Positions 36,486 to 44,396 of a DNA stretch of 64,000 bases are shown one piece after another. Both the position numbers and the translations under genes were made by a program. The notes under the pieces were generated by a model. That model was not told where the DNA came from. It made no database searches and saw only the letters and a list, made by a program, of their open reading frames with translations. The DNA comes from Rheinheimera sp. EpRS3. Lineage in GTDB: Bacteria; Pseudomonadota; Gammaproteobacteria; Enterobacterales; Alteromonadaceae. Where the stretch lies: assembly GCF_001513785.1 (NCBI RefSeq), contig NZ_LNQS01000001.1, positions 558,001 through 622,000 of the forward strand. Reading direction: 5' to 3'. Positions within the stretch are counted from its first letter, which is position 1, and the number at the start of each line of letters is the position of its first letter.

Positions 36486-37271
36486 ATGTATAAAAATGAA
36501 TGGTTTATAGTGCCTAAGTCCAAGCCGGCAGCGAAGTTGCGATTGTTCTGCTTTCCCTATGCCGGCGGCCAGGCCGCGATTTATTTTCCGTTAGCCAGAT
36601 TGCTGTCAGAGCAAATTGAGCTGGTAGCGGTGCAGTTACCCGGCAGGGGTAACCGAATGTTTGAGCCTGCACTGACCTCGGCGCAAGATATTGCCAAGGC
36701 GGTGGCGCCGCAGATCCAGGCCTGCGCTGATAAACCTTTTGCCCTGCTCGGCTACAGTAATGGTTGCCTGCAAGCATATGAGGTTGCTCATCGCCTGCAG
36801 CAGGCAGATGTACGGCATGTGTTTATGGCTGCACGTTCTGCGCCGCAGCTGGGTATACAACGTGAGCCTATACATTTACTGGCTGATCAGCAATTCCGGC
36901 AAGAGTTGGCTTTGCTTGGTGGTACACCACAGGAGCTGCTGGCTTATGATGAATTGATGGAACTGATGTTACCCACATTACGGGCTGATTTTAAACTGGG
37001 CTACGACTATCAATGTCCGCCAGTTAATCCCCCCGCAATAGATCTGACCAGTATGGCAGGGCGTTTTGACAAAGATGTACCAGCAGAAAATGTGCTGGCA
37101 TGGCAGCAGCTGTTTGCAGGTAGTTGCCAGCACCATATCATTGATGGCGATCATTTCTTTATAAATACACACTTAACTAAAATGGCACATGTTATTGAGC
37201 TTGCGCTGTTGCCGCACTGTCAACAGGCGAAAGCCACAATAGCTAACACGAAGGCAGTGCTATCAGGCTGA
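36486..37271 (+). CDS. Type II thioesterase (NRPS editing hydrolase)
   Basis: Alpha/beta hydrolase of 261 residues in the GrsT/SrfD class. Such stand-alone enzymes remove wrong acyl groups from carrier domains and act in the cytoplasm with the megasynthase. The N-terminal FPYAGG segment, the nucleophile elbow GYSNG (Ser91), an Asp near RFDKDVP and the His of GDHFF are all visible. The ATG at 36486 is preferred because GGAG at 36476-36479 lies 6 bases upstream; in-frame GTG 36468 and ATG 36474 are less likely. It starts 23 bp after the giant NRPS and is surely co-transcribed. Its last 29 bp overlap the end of the convergent phosphopantetheinyl transferase gene. It is not a substitute for a terminal TE domain, which is not seen in this window. 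Confidence 0.92.
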   Translation: MYKNEWFIVPKSKPAAKLRLFCFPYAGGQAAIYFPLARLLSEQIELVAVQLPGRGNRMFEPALTSAQDIAKAVAPQIQACADKPFALLGYSNGCLQAYEVAHRLQQADVRHVFMAARSAPQLGIQREPIHLLADQQFRQELALLGGTPQELLAYDELMELMLPTLRADFKLGYDYQCPPVNPPAIDLTSMAGRFDKDVPAENVLAWQQLFAGSCQHHIIDGDHFFINTHLTKMAHVIELALLPHCQQAKATIANTKAVLSG

Positions 37272-37971
37272 TTACTTGCTGTTCAACAAAACAGTAATGT
37301 CCATGAAATAACATGCCCATCGTGAGCTGCGGGGTTAGGTCAGTGGTTAATCGTAGGGTAAATTGTTGTTTGTCTGTCAGTATCTTAATTAATTCAGCGT
37401 CTTCAAAACCAAAGAAACGTTGTACCTTAGGGTATAGCGCCTTATACAGACTCTCTTTGGCAGAAAAAGCAATGGTTAACGCTTCGGCATAAGTAACAGC
37501 AGCGGTCCCGAGTAATAAGTGTTGCTCTTTTGGTTGAACAATGTGCGATGCAAGCTCAGTGTCGCTGTTGGCGCCAAGTATCGTTTCAATGTCTATTCCT
37601 ATCGCCTGGTATATTTTATCCGGCATCATGCAGCAAATAGCATTGCCATCAGCATGACTGACTGAACCAATATAACCCGCAGGCCAGCTTGGTGCGCCTG
37701 ATAAGGTATTGAGTAGCTGGCAAGAAGGCAACTGGTAGTGATGTAATAATTGCTGAAACAGCATTCTGCCGGCCAGATACTCGCAGCGGCGTTTAGGCAC
37801 AGCCTGCCACAGCTGACTTGGCATACTAATACCATAGTGACCAAATAGCGCATCATCATAGCGGCTGACATCGAACGGACAGCGGACAGCCAGAACTTCC
37901 GGTTGCAGATTAAACCGGACAGGTGCCACTGGCCCGAATACATTGGCAGTAATGTGTTGCGCGGATATCAT
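37243..37971 (-). CDS. 4'-phosphopantetheinyl transferase (Sfp/EntD type)
   Basis: Enzyme of 242 residues that transfers phosphopantetheine from CoA to the carrier-domain serines; it would activate the carrier domains of the NRPSs here. Family marks: GSVSHADG in the middle, GIDIE (the Mg2+ ligands) and FSAKESLYKALYP. The length fits the EntD/Sfp class. It is encoded opposite to the giant NRPS, ends inside the thioesterase gene (29 bp tail overlap), and its ATG overlaps the stop of the upstream SGNH gene by 4 bp (ATGA), so the two leftward genes are translationally coupled. Confidence 0.93.
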   Translation of the reverse strand: MISAQHITANVFGPVAPVRFNLQPEVLAVRCPFDVSRYDDALFGHYGISMPSQLWQAVPKRRCEYLAGRMLFQQLLHHYQLPSCQLLNTLSGAPSWPAGYIGSVSHADGNAICCMMPDKIYQAIGIDIETILGANSDTELASHIVQPKEQHLLLGTAAVTYAEALTIAFSAKESLYKALYPKVQRFFGFEDAELIKILTDKQQFTLRLTTDLTPQLTMGMLFHGHYCFVEQQVISLIALPSC

Positions 37972-38771
37972 TTTTTTGCGCAGGGCGCGTGCTGGCGTAA
38001 TGTGGCTGAGGCTGCCTGCCTGAGTTCAGCCTGGGTATCCCGGCTGATCTTAATACCACTGATTTCGCCTAAGTTAGCGGGATCTTGTGTACTGATAGTT
38101 CCATACAACACCAGAGCCGTCAAAAATGCACCTTCAAAAGCGGCATGATTACCATCACTGGAATGGAGTTTTAACCTGGGGTTATCTTGTAATGCTTGTT
38201 CCCATGCTAAGCCGATAGGAGCAACACAGGCAGGTTCAGCTTTGGCAATACTTTGATGCAGCTGATGTATGCGGTGGCCCTCTTCTTTGTTACCTCGTCT
38301 GGGCCACTCCGGAAACATTATAGCGCGGGCATTTTTAGCATTAATACGTCTTATCCACTCTTCTGCAGCATCAGTGGGGTAGAAATAGCGTCCTGTTGTG
38401 CTGTATTTTTGTGCCTGCAGGATCACATGGCTCCAGTTACCGTCACTTAGTAGTTTAGTACTGGCCTGATGCTGCAGACGTTCATCCAAAAAATGGTAAC
38501 CAGATGCTAGCCGGGTTTCGACTTTTGCACCTGATATGCCGGACTGAAGCAGTTGGGCTACTAACTGCGGCAGGTTGTGACTCGAAGTGTGACTATTGCC
38601 CATAAAGAGCAAATTAAAATGGGCTGACATACTATCAGGTGTCTCCTGCGGTAATGCCTTAGCAGTTTGCTGTGGTGTAACAGGCACCGCTGCATGTGAC
38701 ATGCCTGCGGCGCTGATAACGTAAAGGAGCATAGTTAGCCACAGTACAGGCAAAAAGATATTTTTTGGCAT
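37968..38771 (-). CDS. Secreted SGNH/GDSL-hydrolase-like protein
   Basis: About 267 residues from the ATG at 38771 (a TTG at 38804 would add 11 residues). The N-terminus is a signal peptide: Lys3, a hydrophobic run, then SHAA. The mature part has FMGNSHT, which fits the block-I GDS/GNS serine motif of SGNH hydrolases, and SSDGNHAAFEGA near the C-terminus, which supplies the catalytic Asp and His (DxxH). Such enzymes hydrolyse or transfer esters and acyl groups, usually outside the cytoplasm. The substrate is unknown. Its 4-bp overlap with the phosphopantetheinyl transferase gene ties it to the NRPS locus, so a role in maturing, tailoring or resisting the peptide is possible but not shown. Confidence 0.75.
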   Translation of the reverse strand: MPKNIFLPVLWLTMLLYVISAAGMSHAAVPVTPQQTAKALPQETPDSMSAHFNLLFMGNSHTSSHNLPQLVAQLLQSGISGAKVETRLASGYHFLDERLQHQASTKLLSDGNWSHVILQAQKYSTTGRYFYPTDAAEEWIRRINAKNARAIMFPEWPRRGNKEEGHRIHQLHQSIAKAEPACVAPIGLAWEQALQDNPRLKLHSSDGNHAAFEGAFLTALVLYGTISTQDPANLGEISGIKISRDTQAELRQAASATLRQHAPCAKK

Positions 38772-38866
38772 TTTGGATAACGATGTTTTTATAAGGTGAT
38801 GCAAATGTTAACTTCATTGCGTGTTAGCCACAAGTATAAAGCAGCAATTAAAACCTAAGGTAAATT

Positions 38867-39787
38867 ATGACCCTAGCTCTGATTATTCCAGATCGTAAAC
38901 TTGACGATTTACAACAACGCTTAGCACAGGCTTTGCCTGATACCGAGATTGAAGTTTGGCCGCAGATCCGTAACCCGGCAGCCGTTGAATTTGCCGTGGT
39001 ATGGAAGCAACCGCATGGTAGCCTGGCCAGCCTGCCTGCTTTACAAGCGGTGCAGTGTTTTGGCGCCGGGGTTGACGCCATACTGGCTGACCCCACTTTG
39101 CCCGCCTTACCTATCGCCCGTATTGTTGACCCTACGCTGACAGATACCATGGTGCGCTATCTTGATGGTGTGGTCAGTTACTACCGCTTACGCTTAGATG
39201 TGTTCAGCGCGCAGCAGCAACAAAAACAGTGGAAGCCGAAAAGCCCAAGACGCATTGCGCATATTGCTGTGCTTGGCCTAGGCGAGCTGGGAGCCGCTGC
39301 CGCCACGCATTTTACCAGCCTGGGTTATAGCGTGACTGGCTGGGCCAGAACGCCGAAGCAGCTTGAGCATGTCAGCTATTTTTATGGTGCAGAAGGCTTT
39401 ACTAAGGCTGTAGCTGATGCTGATATTATCATTTGCTTACTACCGCTAACGCCGGCAACGCAGCAGATGCTTTCAGAGGGGTTTTTCAGCAGTTTAAAGC
39501 CTGGCGCCATTTTTATTAATGTGGCGCGTGGCGATATTGTTGATGAAACCGCATTGTTGGCCGCGCTGGACAACGGCCAATTGCAGGCTGCGTGCCTGGA
39601 CGTATTTTGCCAGGAGCCGTTACCGGCAGAACATCCATTGTGGAGCCATCCGGCTGTGCTTATTACACCGCACGTTTCAGCCGTGACAGATGTTAGTGCT
39701 GTCGTTGAACAAATTGCTGATAATTACCGGCGTAGCCAGCGCGGTGAAGCTTTGCTAAATCCGGTAGATATTGGCAGGGGATATTAA
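38867..39787 (+). CDS. ghrA: Glyoxylate/hydroxypyruvate reductase A
   Basis: NAD(P)H-dependent D-2-hydroxyacid dehydrogenase of 306 residues that reduces glyoxylate and hydroxypyruvate in the cytoplasm. The Rossmann motif is GLGELG (near residue 140). The catalytic set is the Arg of NVARGDIVDE, the Glu of CQEPLP and the His of ITPHVS. Length and the short N-terminal substrate domain fit GhrA rather than SerA. A Shine-Dalgarno-like AAGG precedes the ATG. The next gene starts 2 bp after its stop, so they form an operon. It is oriented divergently from the SGNH gene. Confidence 0.9.
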   Translation: MTLALIIPDRKLDDLQQRLAQALPDTEIEVWPQIRNPAAVEFAVVWKQPHGSLASLPALQAVQCFGAGVDAILADPTLPALPIARIVDPTLTDTMVRYLDGVVSYYRLRLDVFSAQQQQKQWKPKSPRRIAHIAVLGLGELGAAAATHFTSLGYSVTGWARTPKQLEHVSYFYGAEGFTKAVADADIIICLLPLTPATQQMLSEGFFSSLKPGAIFINVARGDIVDETALLAALDNGQLQAACLDVFCQEPLPAEHPLWSHPAVLITPHVSAVTDVSAVVEQIADNYRRSQRGEALLNPVDIGRGY

Positions 39788-39788
39788 A

Positions 39789-40370
39789 ATGCACACCACA
39801 GACATTACCACCTGGTTTTTGCAGTTTGATGCGCCAGCGCCACAGCCACCAAAATGGCCGGATGGCGCACAGTTGGCAGAGGCTGAGGTTATCAGCCCCG
39901 AGCTCAGCCAGTTTATGTTTAGAACAGTGGGCGGGCCCTGGCGCTGGTTTAGCCGCTTAAGCTGGAATTATCAGCAGTGGCTGGATTATCTGACACAACA
40001 GCAGGTACGTACCTGGCTGCTGTGGGTAAAAGGTACACCGGCAGGTTACATTGAGTTATTGAAGCACGCTGATCATAGTGTGGAGATTAAGTTTTTTGGC
40101 TTATTGCCGCAATTTATCGGCCAGGGCCTGGGGCTAAAGCTGGCACAAGCCGCTATAGTGCAGGCGGCACAGTGGCAAGCCAGTAAAATATGGCTGCATA
40201 CCTGCAGTGCCGATCACCCGTCAGCGCTGAAAAATTACCAGCAAGCCGGTTTTGTTATTACCCATATTGAACACAGTACGGAAGCTTTACCGCAGCTGAA
40301 TGACAGCCGTTTGCTGGCGGCAGATTTTGTCTATTCAGCGTTAGCGCATCACGTTGAAAAGGCTGGTTAA
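39789..40370 (+). CDS. GNAT-family N-acetyltransferase
   Basis: Acetyl-CoA-dependent acyltransferase fold of 193 residues. The central motif A segment FFGLLPQFIGQGLGLKL gives the Q-x-x-G-x-G loop that binds pyrophosphate of acetyl-CoA. The following segment HTCSADHPSALKNYQQAGF is the typical beta5/alpha4 end with the Asn and Tyr near the acetyl group. The ATG at 39789, just after the ghrA stop, is preferred since AGGGG lies 8-9 bases upstream; an in-frame ATG at 39771 would overlap ghrA. The substrate is unknown. Confidence 0.85.
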   Translation: MHTTDITTWFLQFDAPAPQPPKWPDGAQLAEAEVISPELSQFMFRTVGGPWRWFSRLSWNYQQWLDYLTQQQVRTWLLWVKGTPAGYIELLKHADHSVEIKFFGLLPQFIGQGLGLKLAQAAIVQAAQWQASKIWLHTCSADHPSALKNYQQAGFVITHIEHSTEALPQLNDSRLLAADFVYSALAHHVEKAG

Positions 40371-40381
40371 ATACACAGTTA

Positions 40382-40410
40382 TTGTAACTTTGTTACAACT
40401 TAACTACACT
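40382..40410 (+). promoter_or_regulatory. Candidate promoter with inverted repeat at -35
   Basis: Perfect 7-bp inverted repeat TTGTAAC-TTT-GTTACAA at 40382-40398. TTGTAA (40382-40387) and TACACT (40405-40410) are spaced by 17 bp and could be the -35 and -10 boxes for the small gene at 40481. A repeat over a -35 box is a common operator layout; the regulator is unknown. Confidence 0.4.
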
Positions 40411-40480
40411 CAGTGACGGCTTAAGGAAACTTAGGCCAAGTTGCTAATTAAAATAATAAAATGCGTTACCGAGGTTAGTT

Positions 40481-40600
40481 ATGAGTAAAGCGTCCAGTCG
40501 GGGTTTTGGCTTTACCGCAATCGCCATTGTGGTGTGTTTAATGGCGTTATCGGCATTTTTGACCAAAGCCGAAGCTGTCTGTCTGTTGTGTGGCGGATAG
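40481..40600 (+). CDS. Small membrane peptide with C-terminal Cys pair (39 aa)
   Basis: ATG at 40481 with GAGG at 40471-40474 six bases before it, stop at 40598. The 39-residue product has a short basic N-terminus (Lys3, Arg7), a single hydrophobic segment (about residues 10-26) and a CLLC pair in the end AVCLLCGG. It is followed by a strong terminator and preceded by a plausible promoter, so it may be its own transcript. I do not recognise the family. A single-pass inner-membrane peptide whose cysteines could bind metal or form a disulfide is possible. Confidence 0.6.
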   Translation: MSKASSRGFGFTAIAIVVCLMALSAFLTKAEAVCLLCGG

Positions 40601-40635
40601 CAGGAATCGAATACAGTCATAAGGATTGACTAAAT

Positions 40636-40661
40636 CTAACCCCCGGCTTGCCGGGGGTTAG
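40636..40661. terminator. Bidirectional rho-independent terminator
   Basis: Perfect 11-bp stem CTAACCCCCGG / CCGGGGGTTAG with a CTTG loop. It sits between the small gene and the convergent smrA gene, whose stop codon begins at the next base. It can serve both strands, though the T-tract is poor. Confidence 0.8.
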
Positions 40662-41252
40662 TTATTTCTGTGCGCCGCGTTTGCTATGCAACTCTCTGTT
40701 TTCACGTTTTTGTTCAGCATTCTTTTGCAGTAAAACATAAGTGGCGGAATAACCACCGTGTTGCTTTTGTGCGGTATTACAGGCCAGCACTGTTGCTATT
40801 TGTGGTAACCATTTAAACACGTAGCTGCGCAATATTGCCGGGTGCGGTTTACTATTGCGGCCCATGCCGTGGTGAATAAGCAAAGTGCGGATGCCACGTT
40901 TATGGCAATCTTCAATAAAGAAAAACAGCTCGCGGCGGGCATCGCTCAGGCTTTTGCCCAGCAGGTTTAATGTGGCGTCCAGCTGATATTTACCTAAGCG
41001 CAAATTGCGGTATACACCATCCTGCACGCCATCTTTTTTGTAAGTGAAGGGCTCGTCCGGCTTTACCAGATCAACATATTCCATGCTGAGATAGTTAGCA
41101 TCGTACTCCATTTCCTGTTCAGCCGCTTTACGCCTTGCTTGTTGTGCCAACGTAGGGCTGAACTCGCCGTTCTCAAGCAATACGGCGTCCTGAGATAATG
41201 GCGTTACACCAGACATCTCCTGCAGAAACAAGTCTGATTCATCGTTTTGCAT
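40662..41252 (-). CDS. smrA: Smr-domain protein SmrA (YdaL-like)
   Basis: Protein of 196 residues with a C-terminal Smr (MutS2-related) domain, a nuclease-type fold; E. coli SmrA (YdaL) has DNA endonuclease activity. Visible marks are LNLLGKSLSDARREL, the loop HHGMGRNSKPH where the family has HGKG, and the end HGGYSATYVLLQK followed by a basic tail that closely resembles YdaL. The ATG at 41252 is chosen because AGGAG lies 8-9 bases upstream; a longer version from 41282 has no site. Confidence 0.87.
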   Translation of the reverse strand: MQNDESDLFLQEMSGVTPLSQDAVLLENGEFSPTLAQQARRKAAEQEMEYDANYLSMEYVDLVKPDEPFTYKKDGVQDGVYRNLRLGKYQLDATLNLLGKSLSDARRELFFFIEDCHKRGIRTLLIHHGMGRNSKPHPAILRSYVFKWLPQIATVLACNTAQKQHGGYSATYVLLQKNAEQKRENRELHSKRGAQK

Positions 41253-41321
41253 AGCGGGTACTCCTGTCTGATCGGTCGGCAATTATAGCCCGCACTGCCG
41301 CCAGACAAAAGTAGTGTGTTG

Positions 41322-41606
41322 TTATTCGGCCTGAGTAGCCAGTGGCGCAGTAGCCGGATTTTGCTGGGCGGCCTTCTCGGCTTTGCGGGCTTTGGCAAAG
41401 CGCAGCAAGTAGTAAGCATTAATTAATAATACTAATAAATTAGAGATAACACCCTGTGGAATGGCAATATGGCTGTAGTAAACAAACAACAGGCTGCAAC
41501 CAATTAGTGTGGCTAAACGTAACCAGAACACGTCTTTAATAAAAAACGCGCCAATACAGATTGTTAAGCCAACCCAGCTGATGATATCGAACATAATGTT
41601 TTCCAT
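41322..41606 (-). CDS. Small inner-membrane protein (about 94 aa)
   Basis: Three hydrophobic segments (about residues 5-22, 26-44 and 48-66) followed by a basic, Ala-rich cytoplasmic tail. The start at 41606 is supported by AGGAAA about 8 bases upstream; the frame stays open to 41675 without a better site. General resemblance to small YgjV-like membrane proteins, but I cannot assign a family. It is a separate leftward unit between smrA and the divergent gene at 41792. Confidence 0.65.
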   Translation of the reverse strand: MENIMFDIISWVGLTICIGAFFIKDVFWLRLATLIGCSLLFVYYSHIAIPQGVISNLLVLLINAYYLLRFAKARKAEKAAQQNPATAPLATQAE

Positions 41607-41791
41607 AACGTTTTCCTGCGTATCTGGCTGACTATAATTTGTGCGCATTATGCTGTTCAGTGTAGTGTTACTCAACTGAGGAATTTTGCTGTTTTCAGAT
41701 TAGTTTAATTAATGGTTGTAATGGCATTGTCATACAGAAACTAAAAGTTGTTCTACACTTAATTTCAGCTGAACAAGGAGGGGGTTCACTG

Positions 41792-42196
41792 ATGCTGCCG
41801 GCAAAATTATATGAAACGATACCTTATGCATATATTGCTATTGGTAGTGCAATTTTACTGGGAATAAACTCGTGGCTGGCCGTTGTTTCTGGCTTACTTA
41901 TCGTGTTTGCCGGTGCTGTGATCTGGGTATTGCGCTCAGATAACCGTCGCTCAGATATTAAAGATGCCAGAAATAAGTACGGCGGGGCACTACCGTTCTG
42001 GTTCTACGAGATGCTGCCTTTTAACTACAGCATAGTGGCATTGTTGCTGTTTACCGGCAGTGACAATGTGTACTTTTATCCTTCAGCAATGATCATGCTG
42101 GTAGTGGGTATACAGTTATGGCTATTACGCAGTAGTTATCGTAAACATCAGCGGCCTGTGCCGGTTAAAGCCAGACCACTGCGTTTACGCGGTTAG
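41792..42196 (+). CDS. Hypothetical membrane protein (134 aa)
   Basis: Two pairs of hydrophobic helices (about residues 10-28, 30-46, 77-90 and 95-112) joined by a charged loop, with a basic C-terminus. An excellent Shine-Dalgarno AAGGAGGGGG precedes the ATG. The two halves look alike (LPAKLYETIPYAY… and LPFWFYEMLPFNY…), which suggests an internal duplication of a two-helix unit. It ends one base before the convergent peptidase gene. Function unknown. Confidence 0.75.
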   Translation: MLPAKLYETIPYAYIAIGSAILLGINSWLAVVSGLLIVFAGAVIWVLRSDNRRSDIKDARNKYGGALPFWFYEMLPFNYSIVALLLFTGSDNVYFYPSAMIMLVVGIQLWLLRSSYRKHQRPVPVKARPLRLRG

Positions 42197-42197
42197 C

Positions 42198-43529
42198 TTA
42201 CTGCCTTAAATCAATACGGCTGTTTGCGATAGCTTTAGTGGTAATTAACCAGGCTTCCAGGTTTTGCTGCATCGCGGCTGGATCAATTTTATCCAGCGTA
42301 TCGTTAGGGGTATGGTGGTAGTCAAAATAATCTGTACCGTCTTGTTGTAAACTGGCAACCGGTACACCTTGCGCTTTTAAAACAGATACATCCGGGCCAC
42401 CAGAGGCGGTATTATCACCCATTTCTATACCCAGCGGCGCCAGTTTTTGCTGCAGTGTTTTACCAAAGGTCAGTGCTTTTTCACCAAAGCCGGTATCCAG
42501 TCGCCAGATCCGGCCTGCACCGAAGTCAGACTCTGAAGCAAATACGTGCTTGTTAAGGTTTGCGGCGTGTTTGGCAGCATAAGCACGGGCACCGACTAAG
42601 CCGCCTTCTTCATTGCCAAATAACACTACCCGTACCGTGCGTTCTGATCGGCCTTGTTGTTTTAGCAAAGCGCCGGTGGCCATAACAATACCTACGCCTG
42701 CACCATCATCCAGTGCGCCTGTACCTTCATCCCACGAATCAATGTGGGCGCTTATCAATACAATTTCATCCGGGTATTTGCTGCCGGTGATCTCGGCAAT
42801 AACGTTATAGCTTACCACTTCGCCGGGTAATTTGTTTTGCATTTGTAAGTGCAGTGTCAGTTCTGGCTGACGGCTGAGCATTTTAGCCAGTTGCATGGCG
42901 TCGGGTACGGAGACAGCCGCTGCCGGGATCCGTGCTACTTCATCGTTGTAACGCATAATGCCGGTATGGGCAAAACGGTTAATACTGGTGCCTACCGAGC
43001 GGATAATAATAGCTTTGGCGCCCAATTTTGCTGCTTCTACCGCACCCTGAGCGCGCGCGCCAACCACTGATCCATAAAAGGTACCCAGTTTGTCTTTACC
43101 CATACTTTTATTAATGAACACAATTTTATCTTTTACCAGCGTGGCATCGGCTTGTTTTAGCTGCTCCAGGCTGTCAAACATCACTACCTGGGCATTAATG
43201 CCGTCAAACGGAGTGGCGACAGAACCACCCAAAGCGGTAACCACCAGATTTTGATGAAAAGGCGCGCTAACACTCAGGCTGGCATTGCCACGCTCCCAGT
43301 ATTGCATGGTAAATGGTTCGGTCCAGACTTTGTCATAGCCCAGTTGCTTAAATTTCTGCTCGGCCCAGGCGACTGCCCGGGCATCGGCTTCGCTGCCGGC
43401 CAGTCGCTGGCCCACTTCTACCGTGATCGATTCTGTCAACTGGTAAGCCAGGGTGTTATCCAGTGTGAGTTCCTGAGCTGAGATTTGCAGGCTAAGTGCG
43501 GTAGCCAGCGTGGTTAACCATAATTTCAT
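42198..43529 (-). CDS. Secreted M28-family metallopeptidase (carboxypeptidase Q-like)
   Basis: Zinc exopeptidase of 443 residues. The signal peptide is MKLWLTTLATALSLQISAQ. A protease-associated (PA) domain is inserted at about 110-240, and the M28 core follows. The dinuclear zinc ligands are the His and Asp of SAHIDSWDEGTGALDDGAG, the Glu pair of FGNEEGG, the Asp of SESDFGAG and the His of DYHHTPND. The domain order (PA insert within M28) fits plasma glutamate carboxypeptidase/CPQ-like enzymes that cleave dipeptides in the periplasm or outside. It stands alone. It lies about 4 kb from the NRPS locus and I see no sign of a link. Confidence 0.9.
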   Translation of the reverse strand: MKLWLTTLATALSLQISAQELTLDNTLAYQLTESITVEVGQRLAGSEADARAVAWAEQKFKQLGYDKVWTEPFTMQYWERGNASLSVSAPFHQNLVVTALGGSVATPFDGINAQVVMFDSLEQLKQADATLVKDKIVFINKSMGKDKLGTFYGSVVGARAQGAVEAAKLGAKAIIIRSVGTSINRFAHTGIMRYNDEVARIPAAAVSVPDAMQLAKMLSRQPELTLHLQMQNKLPGEVVSYNVIAEITGSKYPDEIVLISAHIDSWDEGTGALDDGAGVGIVMATGALLKQQGRSERTVRVVLFGNEEGGLVGARAYAAKHAANLNKHVFASESDFGAGRIWRLDTGFGEKALTFGKTLQQKLAPLGIEMGDNTASGGPDVSVLKAQGVPVASLQQDGTDYFDYHHTPNDTLDKIDPAAMQQNLEAWLITTKAIANSRIDLRQ

Positions 43530-43644
43530 CGTTGCTTGTTCCCTTTGTTATTGTAGTGTGCAGACTGTAGCACCTTTTTTTTCGCTGCCGAAGTGATGCA
43601 CGCTAAAAGCTGGCGTTTGCCGCTGAGGTAAAGCAGAAAGTGTT

Positions 43645-43664
43645 ATTCTTTGTTAAATAAGAAT
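43645..43664. promoter_or_regulatory. Candidate ArsR-family operator
   Basis: Inverted repeat ATTCTT-N8-AAGAAT in an A/T-rich stretch 66 bp before the ArsR-type gene. A possible -10 (TATATT, 43668-43673) follows at once. The layout suits autorepression by the downstream regulator; no binding data are implied. Confidence 0.4.
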
Positions 43665-43729
43665 GATTATATTGTCGCTTTATAAGGAAGGCGGTAATAT
43701 CGGGCCGTCCAGACATACAGGTACACGAA

Positions 43730-44023
43730 ATGAATTTACAGGATATGCTGAAAAATTCTGCTAAAGCAGTAAAGCTGTTAAAAGCAGTATCCAATGAGCG
43801 GCGTTTATTGATCCTCTGCCATTTACTGGAAGGGGAGTTGTCAGTCGGAGAGATGAATCAAAAGCTGGAGCTGAGTCAGTCAGCTTTGTCGCAGCATCTG
43901 GCGTTATTGCGCCGGCATAAGCTGGTAAAAACCCGTAAAGAAGCGCAAACAGTATTTTATAGCCTCAACAGCAAAGAAGCTGAAGCGCTGATTGCCTTGC
44001 TGCACAAGCTATATTGCTCTTAA
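43730..44023 (+). CDS. ArsR-family regulator, BigR/SqrR (persulfide-sensor) type
   Basis: Winged-helix repressor of 97 residues. The recognition helix segment is LSQSALSQHLALLRRHKLV, followed by the wing KTRKEAQTVFYSL. Cys30 (LILCHL) and Cys96 (near-terminal LYCS) are placed like the two cysteines of SqrR/BigR/YgaV proteins, which form a sulfur bridge with reactive sulfur species and then leave the DNA. It lacks the ELCVCDL metal site of ArsR/SmtB (here ELSVGEM). No sulfur-oxidation gene is next to it, so its targets are elsewhere or it only controls itself. Confidence 0.85.
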   Translation: MNLQDMLKNSAKAVKLLKAVSNERRLLILCHLLEGELSVGEMNQKLELSQSALSQHLALLRRHKLVKTRKEAQTVFYSLNSKEAEALIALLHKLYCS

Positions 44024-44041
44024 TCGCTGTGCAGCAAAAAC

Positions 44042-44069
44042 AAAAAAGCCGGCATTAGCCGGCTTTTTT
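44042..44069. terminator. Bidirectional rho-independent terminator
   Basis: AAAAAAGCCGGC / GCCGGCTTTTTT hairpin with an ATTA loop, between the ArsR-type gene and the convergent rpsT. A- and T-tracts on both sides let it work on either strand. Confidence 0.88.
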
Positions 44070-44083
44070 GTTGGAACTGTGTC

Positions 44084-44353
44084 TTAAGCAACGCTTAATG
44101 CTTTAACATGTGCATTTAAACGAGCTTTATGACGTGCTGCTTTGTTCTTGTGAATCAGGCCTTTAGCAGCCATACGATCCAGAACAGGCACCATTTTCTT
44201 GAATGCTTCAGTTGAAGCAGTTACGTCAGCAGTTAATACCGCTGCGTAGGTTTTCTTTATGAAAGTACGCATCATAGAACGTTGCGAAGCATTTTGCTGA
44301 CGACGTTTTTCTGATTGAATTGCGCGCTTCTTAGCAGACTTAATGTTAGCCAA
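44084..44353 (-). CDS. rpsT: 30S ribosomal protein S20
   Basis: Basic protein of 89 residues beginning [18 protein letters not shown], the standard S20 N-terminus, with [18 protein letters not shown] at the end. It binds 16S rRNA in the small subunit. The start codon is TTG at 44353, preceded by TTTTAGGAGTG. A UUG start is also used by E. coli rpsT, where it is part of S20 autoregulation of its own translation, so the same control is likely here. It is divergent from murJ. Confidence 0.97.
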   Translation of the reverse strand: MANIKSAKKRAIQSEKRRQQNASQRSMMRTFIKKTYAAVLTADVTASTEAFKKMVPVLDRMAAKGLIHKNKAARHKARLNAHVKALSVA

Positions 44354-44396
44354 GGTAACACTCCTAAAAAACTAAACCGGACCCATCAAAGGCCGC

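Noticed and set aside
41322..41606. Assignment of the small membrane protein to YgjV or PnuC
   Set aside because: Only general hydrophobicity agrees; no diagnostic motif is visible, so it is left unnamed.
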